A stretch of DNA of 40,137 nucleotides. Origin: Clostridia bacterium (lineage in GTDB: Bacteria; Bacillota; Clostridia; Lutisporales; Lutisporaceae). The stretch is taken from contig JAQSYD010000069.1 of assembly GCA_029256325.1 (NCBI GenBank), positions 1 through 40,137 of the forward strand, in the 5' to 3' direction. The position numbers and the translations under genes are program-made. The notes below the pieces were generated by a model, which saw only the letters and a list, made by a program, of their open reading frames with translations, was not told the DNA's origin and searched no databases. Numbering within the stretch: the first letter of the stretch is position 1; each line of letters opens with the position of its first letter. Shown here piece by piece: positions 7,733-15,740 of the stretch.

Positions 7733-8677
7733 ATGATTCACAATTATTGCACAGTACTAAGCAAAGGTTATATACACAGAGGGCTTATTTTGTACAATTC
7801 TCTAAAAAAATATGACCAAGATTTTCGCTTCTTCTTTGTCTGTATGGATGATGAAGTGGAGTCACTCCTTAAAAGGATGACCTTAGATAGGGCAATTCTC
7901 ATAACGATGAAGCATATTGAAGCTCAGGATCCAGAGCTTGCTGCTATCAAAGCTGTTCGTAACGATAAGGAATATATTTGGTCTTCGAAGGGTTCTGTCT
8001 TACTATACTTATTTCGTAATTATCCTAAGCTTAACCATATAGTCTGGTTGGACGGCGATATAGAATTTTACGCCAATCCTGAACCGATTTTTACGGAATT
8101 AGGGAAGTGTTCAATATTGTTAACAAAGGAAAGATTTGTTGAAGCATATAGTGAGTTGAACAACATTTATGGCATATTTAACACAGGATTGATGGGTTTT
8201 AAAAAGAACAGCCATACAATTAATTGCTTGAAGTGGTTTAGGAAGAAATGCATTGAATGGTGCTATGATAAAGTGGAACCGGGAAAATGGAGTGATCAAA
8301 TGTATGTAAACAATTGGCCAGTGATGTTTTATGACGTTAGAGTGATGAAACACATAGGAATAAACGTAACTGCTTGGAACATACAAGGTGCTCGAGTCAG
8401 TAAGCAGGAGGATGAAATTTATATTAATGGAGAAAAGCTGATATTTTACCACTACAGCGGTCTTAAATTTATAAATTACAATGAATTTGATTTGTGCTCC
8501 TATATTGATTTGCCGAAGGATGTTAAGGAACTGATATATATGCCATATATAGAGAAATATCAAAATATGATTGATCAAGTAAATGGGTATGTTGATAATT
8601 TCTATAACGGACTTCATTATAAAGAATATAAGTATTGCAATTACTATAAGTTAGGAGGCAAAGGAGCAAATGGATAA
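7733..8677 (+). CDS. Glycosyltransferase, GT-A fold (GT8-like), copy 1
   Basis: About 314 aa, cytosolic or membrane-associated sugar transferase. The start MIHNYCTVLSKGYIHRGLIL and the D-x-D motif (LDGD, residues 107-109) after a hydrophobic strand mark a nucleotide-sugar-dependent GT-A enzyme. Later family landmarks are the FNTGLMGF stretch, the KKCIEWCYDK helix, and D-Q-M-Y before a conserved W-N. I use ATG 7733 rather than 7727 because GGGGGT directly abuts 7727. It overlaps by 8 nt with a paralogue sharing the same landmarks. Donor and acceptor are unknown; relatives act on surface polysaccharides or glycoproteins. No polysaccharide export or polymerase genes are nearby. Confidence 0.78.
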   Translation: MIHNYCTVLSKGYIHRGLILYNSLKKYDQDFRFFFVCMDDEVESLLKRMTLDRAILITMKHIEAQDPELAAIKAVRNDKEYIWSSKGSVLLYLFRNYPKLNHIVWLDGDIEFYANPEPIFTELGKCSILLTKERFVEAYSELNNIYGIFNTGLMGFKKNSHTINCLKWFRKKCIEWCYDKVEPGKWSDQMYVNNWPVMFYDVRVMKHIGINVTAWNIQGARVSKQEDEIYINGEKLIFYHYSGLKFINYNEFDLCSYIDLPKDVKELIYMPYIEKYQNMIDQVNGYVDNFYNGLHYKEYKYCNYYKLGGKGANG

Positions 8678-9611
8678 GCAAGTGAATTACTTTTGTACTA
8701 TCACAACCAACAGTTATTTGCTAAAGGCATTGGCGTTATATGAATCCATCTACATGAATATGGGCAAAAGTTTTCATATTTGGATTTGCACAATTGATAA
8801 GATCTCCTATGATTTATTAATAAAAATAAATTTGCCTAATGCTTCGATAATTTATGTGGGAGAGATAGAAAATAAACGTCTTCTAGAGGCAAAGAATAAT
8901 CGATATGTAAATGAGTATTGCTGGACAATAAAGGCAAGTCTTGTAAAACATATATTAAAACAACACAATGATATTGATTCCATTCTTTACTTGGATTCAG
9001 ACACTTTTATGTTTTCAAATCCTCGCGTTTTTTTTGAAGGCCTAAAGAAAAATGATGTATTGCTTACCTGTCATAATTTTGGTGATGGAGTATATTTTTT
9101 GACAAGACAAAAGGGACTTTTTAATGCCGGCATCGTTGGTTTCAAAAATAGTAGAAATGCACTTCGAATCCTGAACTGGTGGGAAAATAGATGTATAGAA
9201 TGGTGCTACAACGACGTTCAACCAAATAGGTTTGGTGACCAGAAATACCTGGAGACAATAAATAATAAACATCCTAAAACAGCAGTAATAAAGTCTGTTG
9301 GTGGAAATGCAGCGATGTGGAATATTGAGCATAGTGATATAAAGAATTTAGACAATAAGGTTTATATTAACGATGATATTCTCATGTTTTTCCACTTTTG
9401 CAGTTTTTATATCATTAGTGAAAATGAATTTGATCTATGGAAATGTGTAAGTCCCAAAATAGAAACTGATGCAATGCAGCTGATCTTTATTCCTTATGTT
9501 CAAGCTATTAAAAATGCAATAAATTTGATAAAAAAATATGAGCCGGAATTATCGATTTTTTTATCAGATAAATATAATAGTGACACATTGTATAACTATT
9601 TAAAGCTTTAA
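8670..9611 (+). CDS. Glycosyltransferase, GT-A fold (GT8-like), copy 2
   Basis: 313 aa, colinear with the preceding protein. It begins with a Y/F-C-T strand (NYFCTITTNSYLLKALALYE), has the metal/nucleotide D-x-D as LDSD (residues 109-111), then FNAGIVGF, NRCIEWCYND and a GDQKY-L segment. The start codon lies inside the end of copy 1 and has AGGAGG plus AAAGGAG upstream, so the pair is translationally coupled. Divergence between copies is high outside the motifs, so the duplication is old and the two may transfer different sugars or build one linkage in sequence. A strong terminator closes the two-gene unit. Confidence 0.78.
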   Translation: MDKQVNYFCTITTNSYLLKALALYESIYMNMGKSFHIWICTIDKISYDLLIKINLPNASIIYVGEIENKRLLEAKNNRYVNEYCWTIKASLVKHILKQHNDIDSILYLDSDTFMFSNPRVFFEGLKKNDVLLTCHNFGDGVYFLTRQKGLFNAGIVGFKNSRNALRILNWWENRCIEWCYNDVQPNRFGDQKYLETINNKHPKTAVIKSVGGNAAMWNIEHSDIKNLDNKVYINDDILMFFHFCSFYIISENEFDLWKCVSPKIETDAMQLIFIPYVQAIKNAINLIKKYEPELSIFLSDKYNSDTLYNYLKL

Positions 9612-9651
9612 GAAAAGACACTTTCCATGTTCAGAAATCATATAAGCTGTA

Positions 9652-9688
9652 TGAAGGCGTGTGAAAACAATCACACGCCTTCATAATT
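9652..9688 (+). terminator. Terminator after the glycosyltransferase pair
   Basis: A GC-rich 13-bp stem (TGAAGGCGTGTGA / TCACACGCCTTCA) with a 6-nt loop is followed by TAATTTTT. Confidence 0.85.
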
Positions 9689-9701
9689 TTTAGCAATAAA
9701 A

Positions 9702-9719
9702 AAGTGCCCTAAAGCACTT
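9702..9719 (-). terminator. Minus-strand terminator beside the tRNA relic
   Basis: AAGTGC / GCACTT forms a short stem whose T-tract (TTTTTTATT) lies on the minus strand. It sits immediately downstream of the decayed tRNA-Pro 3' half when read on the minus strand, the position a tRNA terminator would occupy. Confidence 0.55.
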
Positions 9720-9720
9720 A

Positions 9721-9770
9721 AGTTTCTATAATACCCTGGATAACAGGAGATAGACCTGCGACATTTTAAA
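9721..9770 (-). pseudogene. Decayed tRNA-Pro 3' half (old attachment site or dead tRNA gene)
   Basis: Aligned with the tRNA-Pro att copy at 15602-15661, this stretch keeps the flank TTTCTATAAT, then CCTGG, TAACAGGA and GACCTGCGAC in the same order and spacing. About 27 of 38 positions match within the tRNA part, with no gaps there. The T-loop has lost its TTCAAAT, so no functional tRNA arm is possible. Beyond about 9770 the similarity to the 5' half is marginal (GCGCTA near 9800). It is either the scar of an earlier integration into the same tRNA gene or a degraded tRNA-Pro duplicate with its own terminator. The rest of the 9689-9854 gap shows nothing else. Confidence 0.6.
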
Positions 9771-9854
9771 TCTCAAAATGCAATTTTCAAGAAAAAATGC
9801 GCTAGCTAAAGGGGTGGGTATAATATATGGGGATTCGAGCATCAACAAGCTATA

Positions 9855-10520
9855 CTATGAATTCAGATTATTTCTGATGTTTTCCAATAGATAATTTTTG
9901 GCATGTTCAAAGTGATTTTCCATTAATATTACGGCTCTGTCGGAATCTTTGGCAGTTATTGCTTCAAATATATTCTTATGTTCATTAAGAACTACAGTTT
10001 CTACATTGACAAAGTTTTGATATCGATTTGTAAGGATGCTAAATAGACTTCTGATCTTTAATGAAGCATCATATAATTTAGAATTATTGGCGTACTTGTA
10101 TAGAATATCGTGGAAATCATCCGAATGCAGCTTGAAGCTTTCAATATTACCCTGTTTTAACGAATTCTCTTGTAATTCTATGGATTTCTTTAAATGTTCG
10201 ATAACATCGTCTACATGACTGTTTTTTAGTGCCAGTTTTAATGCAGCAACATCTAACAGTGAGCAGAAATCATAAATTTCTATAATATCTTTTTCATTAA
10301 TCTCCACTACTTTTCCACCAATATTAGTGATATGATCAATCAAGCCTTCCTGGCTCAGTCTCTTAATGGCTTCTCTTATTGGAGTAGAGCTGATATCAAA
10401 TCTTTCTTGCAGCGCTTTTAAAGTCAGTTTTTCACCGCACTTGATTTTTTGACTGATAATATCTTCTCTCAAGATTGTATAAATCTGGTCTGCTAAAGTC
10501 ATTTTAACAATATCTCGCAT
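9855..10520 (-). CDS. GntR-family transcriptional regulator with FCD domain
   Basis: About 221 aa. It has an N-terminal winged helix-turn-helix (about residues 5-70, with LKALQERFDISSTPIREAIK and the wing after EGLIDH) and a C-terminal all-helical FCD ligand-binding domain (about 80-210) typical of the FadR subgroup. ATG 10520 is preferred over 10526 because AGAGGG then stands at proper distance. It is divergent from the flavoprotein-ferredoxin-peptidase operon across a 229-bp gap carrying a predicted promoter in each direction and a 40-bp palindrome. It most likely controls that operon and possibly itself. FCD regulators usually bind small organic or amino acids, often with a metal; the ligand here is unknown. 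Confidence 0.88.
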   Translation of the reverse strand: MRDIVKMTLADQIYTILREDIISQKIKCGEKLTLKALQERFDISSTPIREAIKRLSQEGLIDHITNIGGKVVEINEKDIIEIYDFCSLLDVAALKLALKNSHVDDVIEHLKKSIELQENSLKQGNIESFKLHSDDFHDILYKYANNSKLYDASLKIRSLFSILTNRYQNFVNVETVVLNEHKNIFEAITAKDSDRAVILMENHFEHAKNYLLENIRNNLNS

Positions 10521-10619
10521 AAACATCCCTCTTTAGAATAAATCAAATTTTAAATATAGAAACTGGGTTCACAGGATGCAAAATCACTGCAAAGAACGCC
10601 AATCAGTATATTAATTAAT

Positions 10620-10649
10620 AGTATAGCATACAAGAATAACTGGATGCAA
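10620..10649 (-). promoter_or_regulatory. Predicted promoter of the GntR regulator gene
   Basis: On the minus strand TTGCAT (complement of 10644-10649) and TATACT (complement of 10620-10625) are separated by 18 bp, about 100 bp upstream of the regulator's start. Confidence 0.5.
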
Positions 10650-10653
10650 TAAT

Positions 10654-10693
10654 ATTTGACAATATACATTTTGCAAAATGCATATTGTCAAAT
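10654..10693. promoter_or_regulatory. 40-bp palindromic operator in the divergent region
   Basis: Two 20-bp arms (ATTTGACAATATACATTTTG and its complement) match with a single mismatch and no spacer. The right arm overlaps the -35 box of the flavoprotein promoter, and the left arm abuts the -35 of the regulator promoter. The site could therefore control both directions. The GntR protein is the obvious candidate to bind it. Confidence 0.7.
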
Positions 10694-10713
10694 AAAAAAT
10701 GATATGCTACTAT
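10685..10713 (+). promoter_or_regulatory. Predicted promoter of the flavoprotein/peptidase operon
   Basis: TTGTCA at 10685-10690 and TACTAT at 10708-10713 have a 17-bp spacer. The -35 lies inside the palindrome, so a bound regulator would block RNA polymerase. Confidence 0.6.
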
Positions 10714-10749
10714 TTTAAATAGAAGCTATAGATTGAGGGGGAGTAGTAA

Positions 10750-12702
10750 ATGTATCAACAAGATTGGCCATATCCTCTGGAGTGGGATAAGGAAGAAGTT
10801 ATACAATCAGAGGTACTGATTCTTGGGGGTGGGATAGCTGGGTGTATGGCGGCTATAGCAGCAGCTCGACAGGGTTTGCAAGTTGTGTTGGTTGAAAAAG
10901 GTGCAACAAAACGCAGTGGTGCAGGTGGATCCGGTTGTGATCACTGGGAGTCGGCAGCAACAAATCCTTGCTCTAAGGTAACCCCGGAAGAGCTTGCCAA
11001 AGCAATGCTAGAGGATAATGACGGCTTCAACAACGGCATATCACACTACATCGAGTGTCGGGAAGGGTATGACCGTTTGCTGGATATCGAAAAGCTGGGT
11101 GGAAAAATAAGAGATACAGAGGATGCGTTTAAAGGAGCAGAATTTCGTGATGAGCGTACCAAGCTCATGTTTGCTTATGATTACGAAAATAAATATACAA
11201 TAAGGATTTGGGGATCTACGTTTAAACCTGCCATGTACAATGAATTAAAAAGATTGGGTGTAAAAATTTATGACAGGATCATGATTACATCATTGCTTAC
11301 AGAGGATGGAAAACAAGGCGGTAGATGTGTGGGGGCAACAGGCATCCATACCAGAACCGGAAAATTTTATATTTTCAAAAGTAATGCCAGTGTTATGTGC
11401 ATGTCAAGACCAGCCAGAGTATGGTTATTTTCTGCAGCACTTCCAGGCTTGTGTGAGTTCAGACCAACCCAATGCATAGGAGATGGACATGCTATGGGAT
11501 GGAGAGCCGGCGCAGAGTTTACAATGATGGAAAAATCCGTAGGCGCAGAGTTTTCTGCTTCAGGCAAAAGCTATCCTCCCTATGGTGCTGGGAATAATCA
11601 TAATACATGGTATGCGGCATCACTCATTGATTCCAATGGTAAGGAAGTTCCCTATGCAGACAGGGACGGAAATATCCTGGAAGGAGTAAGTGATCGGTTT
11701 AAACCTGCCAAAGGGCAAAGGTTCTTCATGAAGGGCGGTAATATTGACAATCCGAAATATGCATATGAGGGTCCTGAGACACTCCCTTTATCAAAGATGG
11801 TGGAGGAAGGATATAAATTGCCTTTTTATGCGGATTTGTCTGCTTTACCTGACCATGAGAGAAAAGTTATCTGGGGCATGATGATCGGTGAAGAGGGAAA
11901 AACAAAAATACCTATCTATAAAAACTATAAGGATGCCGGCTTTGATCCAGAAAAGCATGTGATCCAATGCTATGGCCGCGGATGGACATCTGCAAGCTTT
12001 CTCCCGCAAGAACGACAGCTGTTTGGGCTGCCTGGTGGTTTTTTAAATGACTGGAGTCTCAGCACCAATTTGGCAGGGCTGTATGTTGCCGGTGACTCAC
12101 TTTTTGCTTCAAACTGTTTTGGGCACGCTGCAACCACTGGTTATTATGCAGGAAGGCATGCTGCGGAATTTGCACAGGAAAATGGTTTAATGGAAATTGA
12201 TCTCAAACAAATTAATAATGAAAAAGCTAGAGTATATGCACCTTTGAAAAATGATCCTCATAACAGCATAGGTTGGAAAGAGTTGAACATGGGGATTGCT
12301 AAAACGATGCAAAATTACTGCGGAGAAGTAAAACGTAATGAACTTTTAAATATTGGGCTATCACTTTTGAAGGAATATGAAGAAACAGTGATTCCCAATA
12401 CCTTTGCATATAATCCACACGAGCTTGTTAGGCTGCTTGAGGTTTTCGACATTTTGACAGTATCGCAGATCATCCTGCAGTCATGCCTTGCCAGGGATAC
12501 TAGTTCAAAGCCGTTATGCTTCCACAGAGGGGACAGCAAAGAAACGGATATAGACAAGAATAATCAGTTTATCACTGTAAAACAGGTAGACAATCAGGTG
12601 CATATTGGAAGGTTATCACTCAATTATTTTGGCGACCTGAAAGAAAACTATGAAAAAAATAATAAGGATTACATTGGAGGGGGGAATTATGATGCCAGAT
12701 AA
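10750..12702 (+). CDS. FAD-dependent oxidoreductase, AprA/fumarate-reductase flavoprotein superfamily
   Basis: 650 aa soluble flavoprotein. The N-terminal Rossmann motif GGGIAG (residues 26-31) and the ribose-binding E49 show FAD binding. An LYVAGDSLFASNC stretch near residue 450 is the second FAD signature of the succinate dehydrogenase / fumarate reductase / adenylylsulfate reductase A family. Length and the following two-cluster ferredoxin match the AprA-AprB arrangement. No sulfate-reduction genes (sat, dsr, apr/qmo) are nearby, so genuine APS reductase activity is doubtful. An oxidoreductase acting on an organic acid or amino-acid-derived substrate fits the peptidase context better, as inference. 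The ATG at 10750 follows GAGGGGGAG. It is the first gene of the operon. Confidence 0.78.
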   Translation: MYQQDWPYPLEWDKEEVIQSEVLILGGGIAGCMAAIAAARQGLQVVLVEKGATKRSGAGGSGCDHWESAATNPCSKVTPEELAKAMLEDNDGFNNGISHYIECREGYDRLLDIEKLGGKIRDTEDAFKGAEFRDERTKLMFAYDYENKYTIRIWGSTFKPAMYNELKRLGVKIYDRIMITSLLTEDGKQGGRCVGATGIHTRTGKFYIFKSNASVMCMSRPARVWLFSAALPGLCEFRPTQCIGDGHAMGWRAGAEFTMMEKSVGAEFSASGKSYPPYGAGNNHNTWYAASLIDSNGKEVPYADRDGNILEGVSDRFKPAKGQRFFMKGGNIDNPKYAYEGPETLPLSKMVEEGYKLPFYADLSALPDHERKVIWGMMIGEEGKTKIPIYKNYKDAGFDPEKHVIQCYGRGWTSASFLPQERQLFGLPGGFLNDWSLSTNLAGLYVAGDSLFASNCFGHAATTGYYAGRHAAEFAQENGLMEIDLKQINNEKARVYAPLKNDPHNSIGWKELNMGIAKTMQNYCGEVKRNELLNIGLSLLKEYEETVIPNTFAYNPHELVRLLEVFDILTVSQIILQSCLARDTSSKPLCFHRGDSKETDIDKNNQFITVKQVDNQVHIGRLSLNYFGDLKENYEKNNKDYIGGGNYDAR

Positions 12703-12979
12703 AAAAATATGTATGCCTTCAGAAATGCCTGCGGCTAATCCCATAGTGTATAATAAAGAAAAGTGTATAGGCTGCAATAGGTGTGTTGAAATATGCCAGG
12801 TAGATATTTTGATTCCGAACTCCGAAAAAGGTAAACCCCCTATGGTATTATACCCTGGAGAATGTTGGTACTGTGGGTGTTGCGTTATGGAATGTCCATT
12901 AGAAGGGGCGATTACACTTCGTCATCCTTTGATGAATCAAGTACATTGGGTTGCAAAAGAGAGCTTGATGAATAAATAG
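12689..12979 (+). CDS. Two-cluster [4Fe-4S] ferredoxin, AprB-like partner of the flavoprotein
   Basis: 96 aa from ATG 12689 (a second ATG follows directly), with GGAGGGGGG upstream; the frame is open further left but lacks a start signal. Two cluster motifs are visible: C26-x2-C29-x2-C32-x3-C36 and C59-x2-C62-x2-C65-x3-C69, the latter in the CWYCGCCVMECP form known from AprB-type subunits. It overlaps the flavoprotein end by 14 nt, which supports a complex in which it passes electrons to or from the FAD. The C-terminal tail (VHWVAKESLMNK) may contact the flavoprotein, as AprB tails do. True AprB is about 50 residues longer. Confidence 0.85.
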   Translation: MMPDKKICMPSEMPAANPIVYNKEKCIGCNRCVEICQVDILIPNSEKGKPPMVLYPGECWYCGCCVMECPLEGAITLRHPLMNQVHWVAKESLMNK

Positions 12980-13007
12980 CTATTTTATAAAAGGGAGGGG
13001 ATTTATC

Positions 13008-14000
13008 ATGTTATTAAAGGAATTGTCACAAGCCTTTGGGGTAGCAGGTTATGAGAAGGAAGTTCGTGAACTGATAAAGGAAGAAGTTAAAGCCTATTCA
13101 GATGAAATCATTACAGATGCTATGGGGAATTTGATCGTTTATAAGATGGGGGAAGGACCCCAGAAGAAAAAAATCATGCTGGCAGCGCATATGGACGAAA
13201 TAGGACTTCAGGTTACAAAGATTGAAAATGACGGTCAAATCAAAGTAAAGACGCTGGGTTTTTTATGGCTTTCTACTACTTATATGAGCAGATTCAAGTT
13301 CAGAAACGGTATTATAGGTATTGCAGCAGGACGGATTGAAGATCAGAAAAATGAGTTTACTAAGCTATATATTGATATTGGAGCCAAATCCAAAGAGGAA
13401 GCATCAAAATATGTAAAGCTAGGTGATGTAGCCAGCTATATTGGAGAATATATAGAGCTAAAGGATAACAATATTGCAGCAAAGGCATTAGATGATAGAA
13501 TAGGCTGTTATATCATGGTTGAAGCCTTGAAAAGGATAGTGAAGCCACAAAATGATATATACTTTACATTCACGGTTCAAGAAGAATTAGGTTGCAGGGG
13601 AGCTAAAGTTTGTGCAGAGAGAATAAAGCCTGATTTGGGAATCGCCATTGATGTGACGCCTGCCCATGATTATCCTTGCGATCTAGAGGGAAGCAATACC
13701 TTAGGCGCGGGTACAGGAATTAAGATCTCTGATCCATCGGTGATATGTGATGAATATCTGATTGATGAGATGGTTCAATGCTGTGAAGAGAACGCTATTA
13801 AATATCAGTATGATGTAATTGATAAGGGTGGCACAGATGCAAGCTCAATCAATCAATCCAATCTTGGCGTAAGAACAGCAGGAATAACTGTTGCAACGAG
13901 ATATCCCCATGGACCAAACAGTATGGTCAATATGTTGGATGTAGAGGCTTCAATACAGTTGCTTTGTAAATATGTGGACAGAAGCTTTATATTTGAATAG
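13008..14000 (+). CDS. M42-family metallo-aminopeptidase
   Basis: 330 aa, usual M42 length (glutamyl aminopeptidase / FrvX / TET family), a cytosolic exopeptidase that forms large oligomers. Metal and catalytic residues are in place: H61 and D63 (AAHMDEIG), D162 (KALDDRIG), E192-E193 (QEELG), D215 (AIDVTPAHD) and H301 (YPHGPNS). The ATG at 13008 has GGGAGGGG upstream. It follows the ferredoxin by 28 bp in the same operon. With the dipeptidase downstream it would release amino acids from short peptides, possibly feeding the flavoprotein's substrate; that link is inferred from gene order only. Confidence 0.9.
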   Translation: MLLKELSQAFGVAGYEKEVRELIKEEVKAYSDEIITDAMGNLIVYKMGEGPQKKKIMLAAHMDEIGLQVTKIENDGQIKVKTLGFLWLSTTYMSRFKFRNGIIGIAAGRIEDQKNEFTKLYIDIGAKSKEEASKYVKLGDVASYIGEYIELKDNNIAAKALDDRIGCYIMVEALKRIVKPQNDIYFTFTVQEELGCRGAKVCAERIKPDLGIAIDVTPAHDYPCDLEGSNTLGAGTGIKISDPSVICDEYLIDEMVQCCEENAIKYQYDVIDKGGTDASSINQSNLGVRTAGITVATRYPHGPNSMVNMLDVEASIQLLCKYVDRSFIFE

Positions 14001-14096
14001 TAATATGCTACTTCAAATACCTCGTTAAGTCGGCTAAATATGTCTATTTATTTATTGTATCCTTGAACTGGTTTGTAGAATGAAGGAGGATAAGCA

Positions 14097-15497
14097 ATGG
14101 ATTTCGAGGCAATTATTGAGAGCTACAGAGATGAAATTGTTAGATCAACTCAAGATTTAATCAAAATAAAAAGTATCAAGGCAGGAGCGGAGCCTGGGAT
14201 GCCCTACGGCCGTGCCTCCTATGAAGCTTTGCAATATGTGCTGAATTTGAGTGAGCGCTTAGGGTTTCAAGTAAAAGATATTGATGGATACGCGGGAACT
14301 GCTGAATTTGGAGAAGGCAGTGAGACGATAGGAGTATTGGTACATGTAGATGTTGTTCCTGAAGGTGAAGGCTGGACTTTTTCACCATTTTCCGGGGAAA
14401 TTCATGGGGGTAAACTGTACGGGAGAGGTGCCATAGACGACAAAGGACCAACGATTGCAGTACTTTATGCCTTAAAAGCTATTCAAGCTTCCGGTGTAAA
14501 GCTGAACAAGAAAATAAGAGTCGTATTTGGGACCGATGAGGAATCCGGCTTTGAGGGCATCAAGTATTATCTGTCAAAGGAAAAAGCATTTGATATGGGC
14601 TTTACGCCTGATGCACAGTTTCCTTTGATAAGCGGTGAAAAGGGAATACTTTTATATAAACTGAGTAAAAGGCTTAAAAGAAATACAGCAGGTGCAATAC
14701 AGATTAAATCAATAAGCGGCGGCAGTGCGCCAAATATGGTACCCGGCTTTTGCAAAGTTGTTCTTCGTATAGAAGATGAGAAGAAGTCAGAGCTGGAGGA
14801 TTTAATCAATCAATTTAAGCAGCACTATGGATTTGAAATTGCTGCAGAAGCCAAGGAGAATTTGGTGACCCTGAAAAGTTCCGGAAGGGTGGCACATGCC
14901 AGTACACCTGAGGAAGGGCTGAATGCAATTTCTATAATGATGTTTTTCTTAGAACAGCTTCAAATTGAAGATGATGAACTATTTGAGCATATTAGAATAT
15001 ATAATGATAAAATCGGCTTGTTGGATAATGGTAAGTCTTTCTGTGCCAACTACTGCGATGAAATATCGGGCAAAATGACTTTAAATGTTGGATTAATAGA
15101 AATGAATGAAAACAACTATAATATCACGATGGATATCAGATACCCAATATCATATCAAGCGGAGGAAATCGTAAAAGCTCTACATCATGAGTTTACAGCT
15201 GCAGGGTATCATATGGAGCAGCTTTTCGCATTGGATCCCATATTTTTCCCCGAGGAGCACAGTCTGCTGCAAAAACTAATGAAGGTCTATAAAAATAACA
15301 CCAAGGACTATGAGAACAAACCCATTGTCATAGGGGGTGCGACCTACGCTCGTGCTATGAAAAATGTAATTGCTTTTGGTCCGGTGTTTCCGGGAGAAAT
15401 AGAGCTTGCACATAAAAGTGATGAGTACATAACCCTTGAAAATCTGTTTAAAATTACAAAAATATATGCAGAAGCATTGGTTGAGCTAGCGAAATAG
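14097..15497 (+). CDS. pepV: M20-family dipeptidase, PepV-like
   Basis: 466 aa, the expected PepV size; hydrolyses dipeptides and some beta-alanyl dipeptides in the cytosol with two zinc ions. Visible signatures are H83-x-D85 (VHVDVVPEGEGW), RGAIDDKGP with D114, and the acid pair E148-E149 in GTDEESG. The long lid/dimerisation region between about 180 and 380 is complete. The 96-bp gap to the M42 gene contains no terminator, so it may still belong to the operon. AGGAGG precedes ATG 14097. The downstream hairpin at 15572-15600 has its T-tract on the other strand, so no clear plus-strand terminator follows. Confidence 0.9.
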   Translation: MDFEAIIESYRDEIVRSTQDLIKIKSIKAGAEPGMPYGRASYEALQYVLNLSERLGFQVKDIDGYAGTAEFGEGSETIGVLVHVDVVPEGEGWTFSPFSGEIHGGKLYGRGAIDDKGPTIAVLYALKAIQASGVKLNKKIRVVFGTDEESGFEGIKYYLSKEKAFDMGFTPDAQFPLISGEKGILLYKLSKRLKRNTAGAIQIKSISGGSAPNMVPGFCKVVLRIEDEKKSELEDLINQFKQHYGFEIAAEAKENLVTLKSSGRVAHASTPEEGLNAISIMMFFLEQLQIEDDELFEHIRIYNDKIGLLDNGKSFCANYCDEISGKMTLNVGLIEMNENNYNITMDIRYPISYQAEEIVKALHHEFTAAGYHMEQLFALDPIFFPEEHSLLQKLMKVYKNNTKDYENKPIVIGGATYARAMKNVIAFGPVFPGEIELAHKSDEYITLENLFKITKIYAEALVELAK

Positions 15498-15562
15498 AAA
15501 TTTGCTCCGGTAATGTTAAAAGAGTTGATTGATATAATAATAGTAATATGTAGAATTTAATA

Positions 15563-15600
15563 TAAAAAAACAAGCCAGTAATCCTTGAGATTACTGGCTT
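15563..15600 (-). terminator. Minus-strand terminator, the original tRNA-Pro terminator
   Basis: The stem AAGCCAGTAATC with its complement reads into TTTTTTT on the minus strand. It lies 14 bp beyond the attL copy of the tRNA 3' end, where the terminator of the uninterrupted tRNA-Pro gene would have been. Insertion of the element has separated it from the tRNA. The hairpin resembles 201-229 at 27 of 29 positions. Confidence 0.7.
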
Positions 15601-15613
15601 TAAACTTTCTATA

Positions 15614-15661
15614 ATGGTCTGGGTAACAGGATTTGAACCTGCGACCTCTTGAACCCCATTC
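15614..15661. repeat. attL: 48-bp direct repeat of the tRNA-Pro 3' part
   Basis: Identical over 48 bp to 26793-26840, with different bases on both sides. It corresponds to tRNA-Pro from just before the anticodon loop to the CCA end plus two bases. The 5' half of the tRNA is missing here, so this is the displaced chromosomal 3' end at the far side of the inserted element. Confidence 0.92.
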
Positions 15662-15740
15662 TGATTTGAGTAATATTGTATATAATAATTGTTCAAGCCA
15701 ATACTATTTATATTTCTATTTCCAATAAGTAGGTGTTTAG

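Noticed and set aside
10750-12979. Adenylylsulfate reductase (aprAB) for sulfate reduction
   Set aside because: The fold and motifs fit the superfamily, but sulfate-reduction genes are absent and the ferredoxin is shorter than AprB; the specific call is not supported.
14176-14451. Open frames on the minus strand within pepV and other clear genes (also 8120-8617, 32743-33282, 36849-37286)
   Set aside because: They lie opposite genes with full motif sets, lack ribosome-binding sites and show hydrophobic or Cys/His-rich low-quality translations typical of antisense frames.
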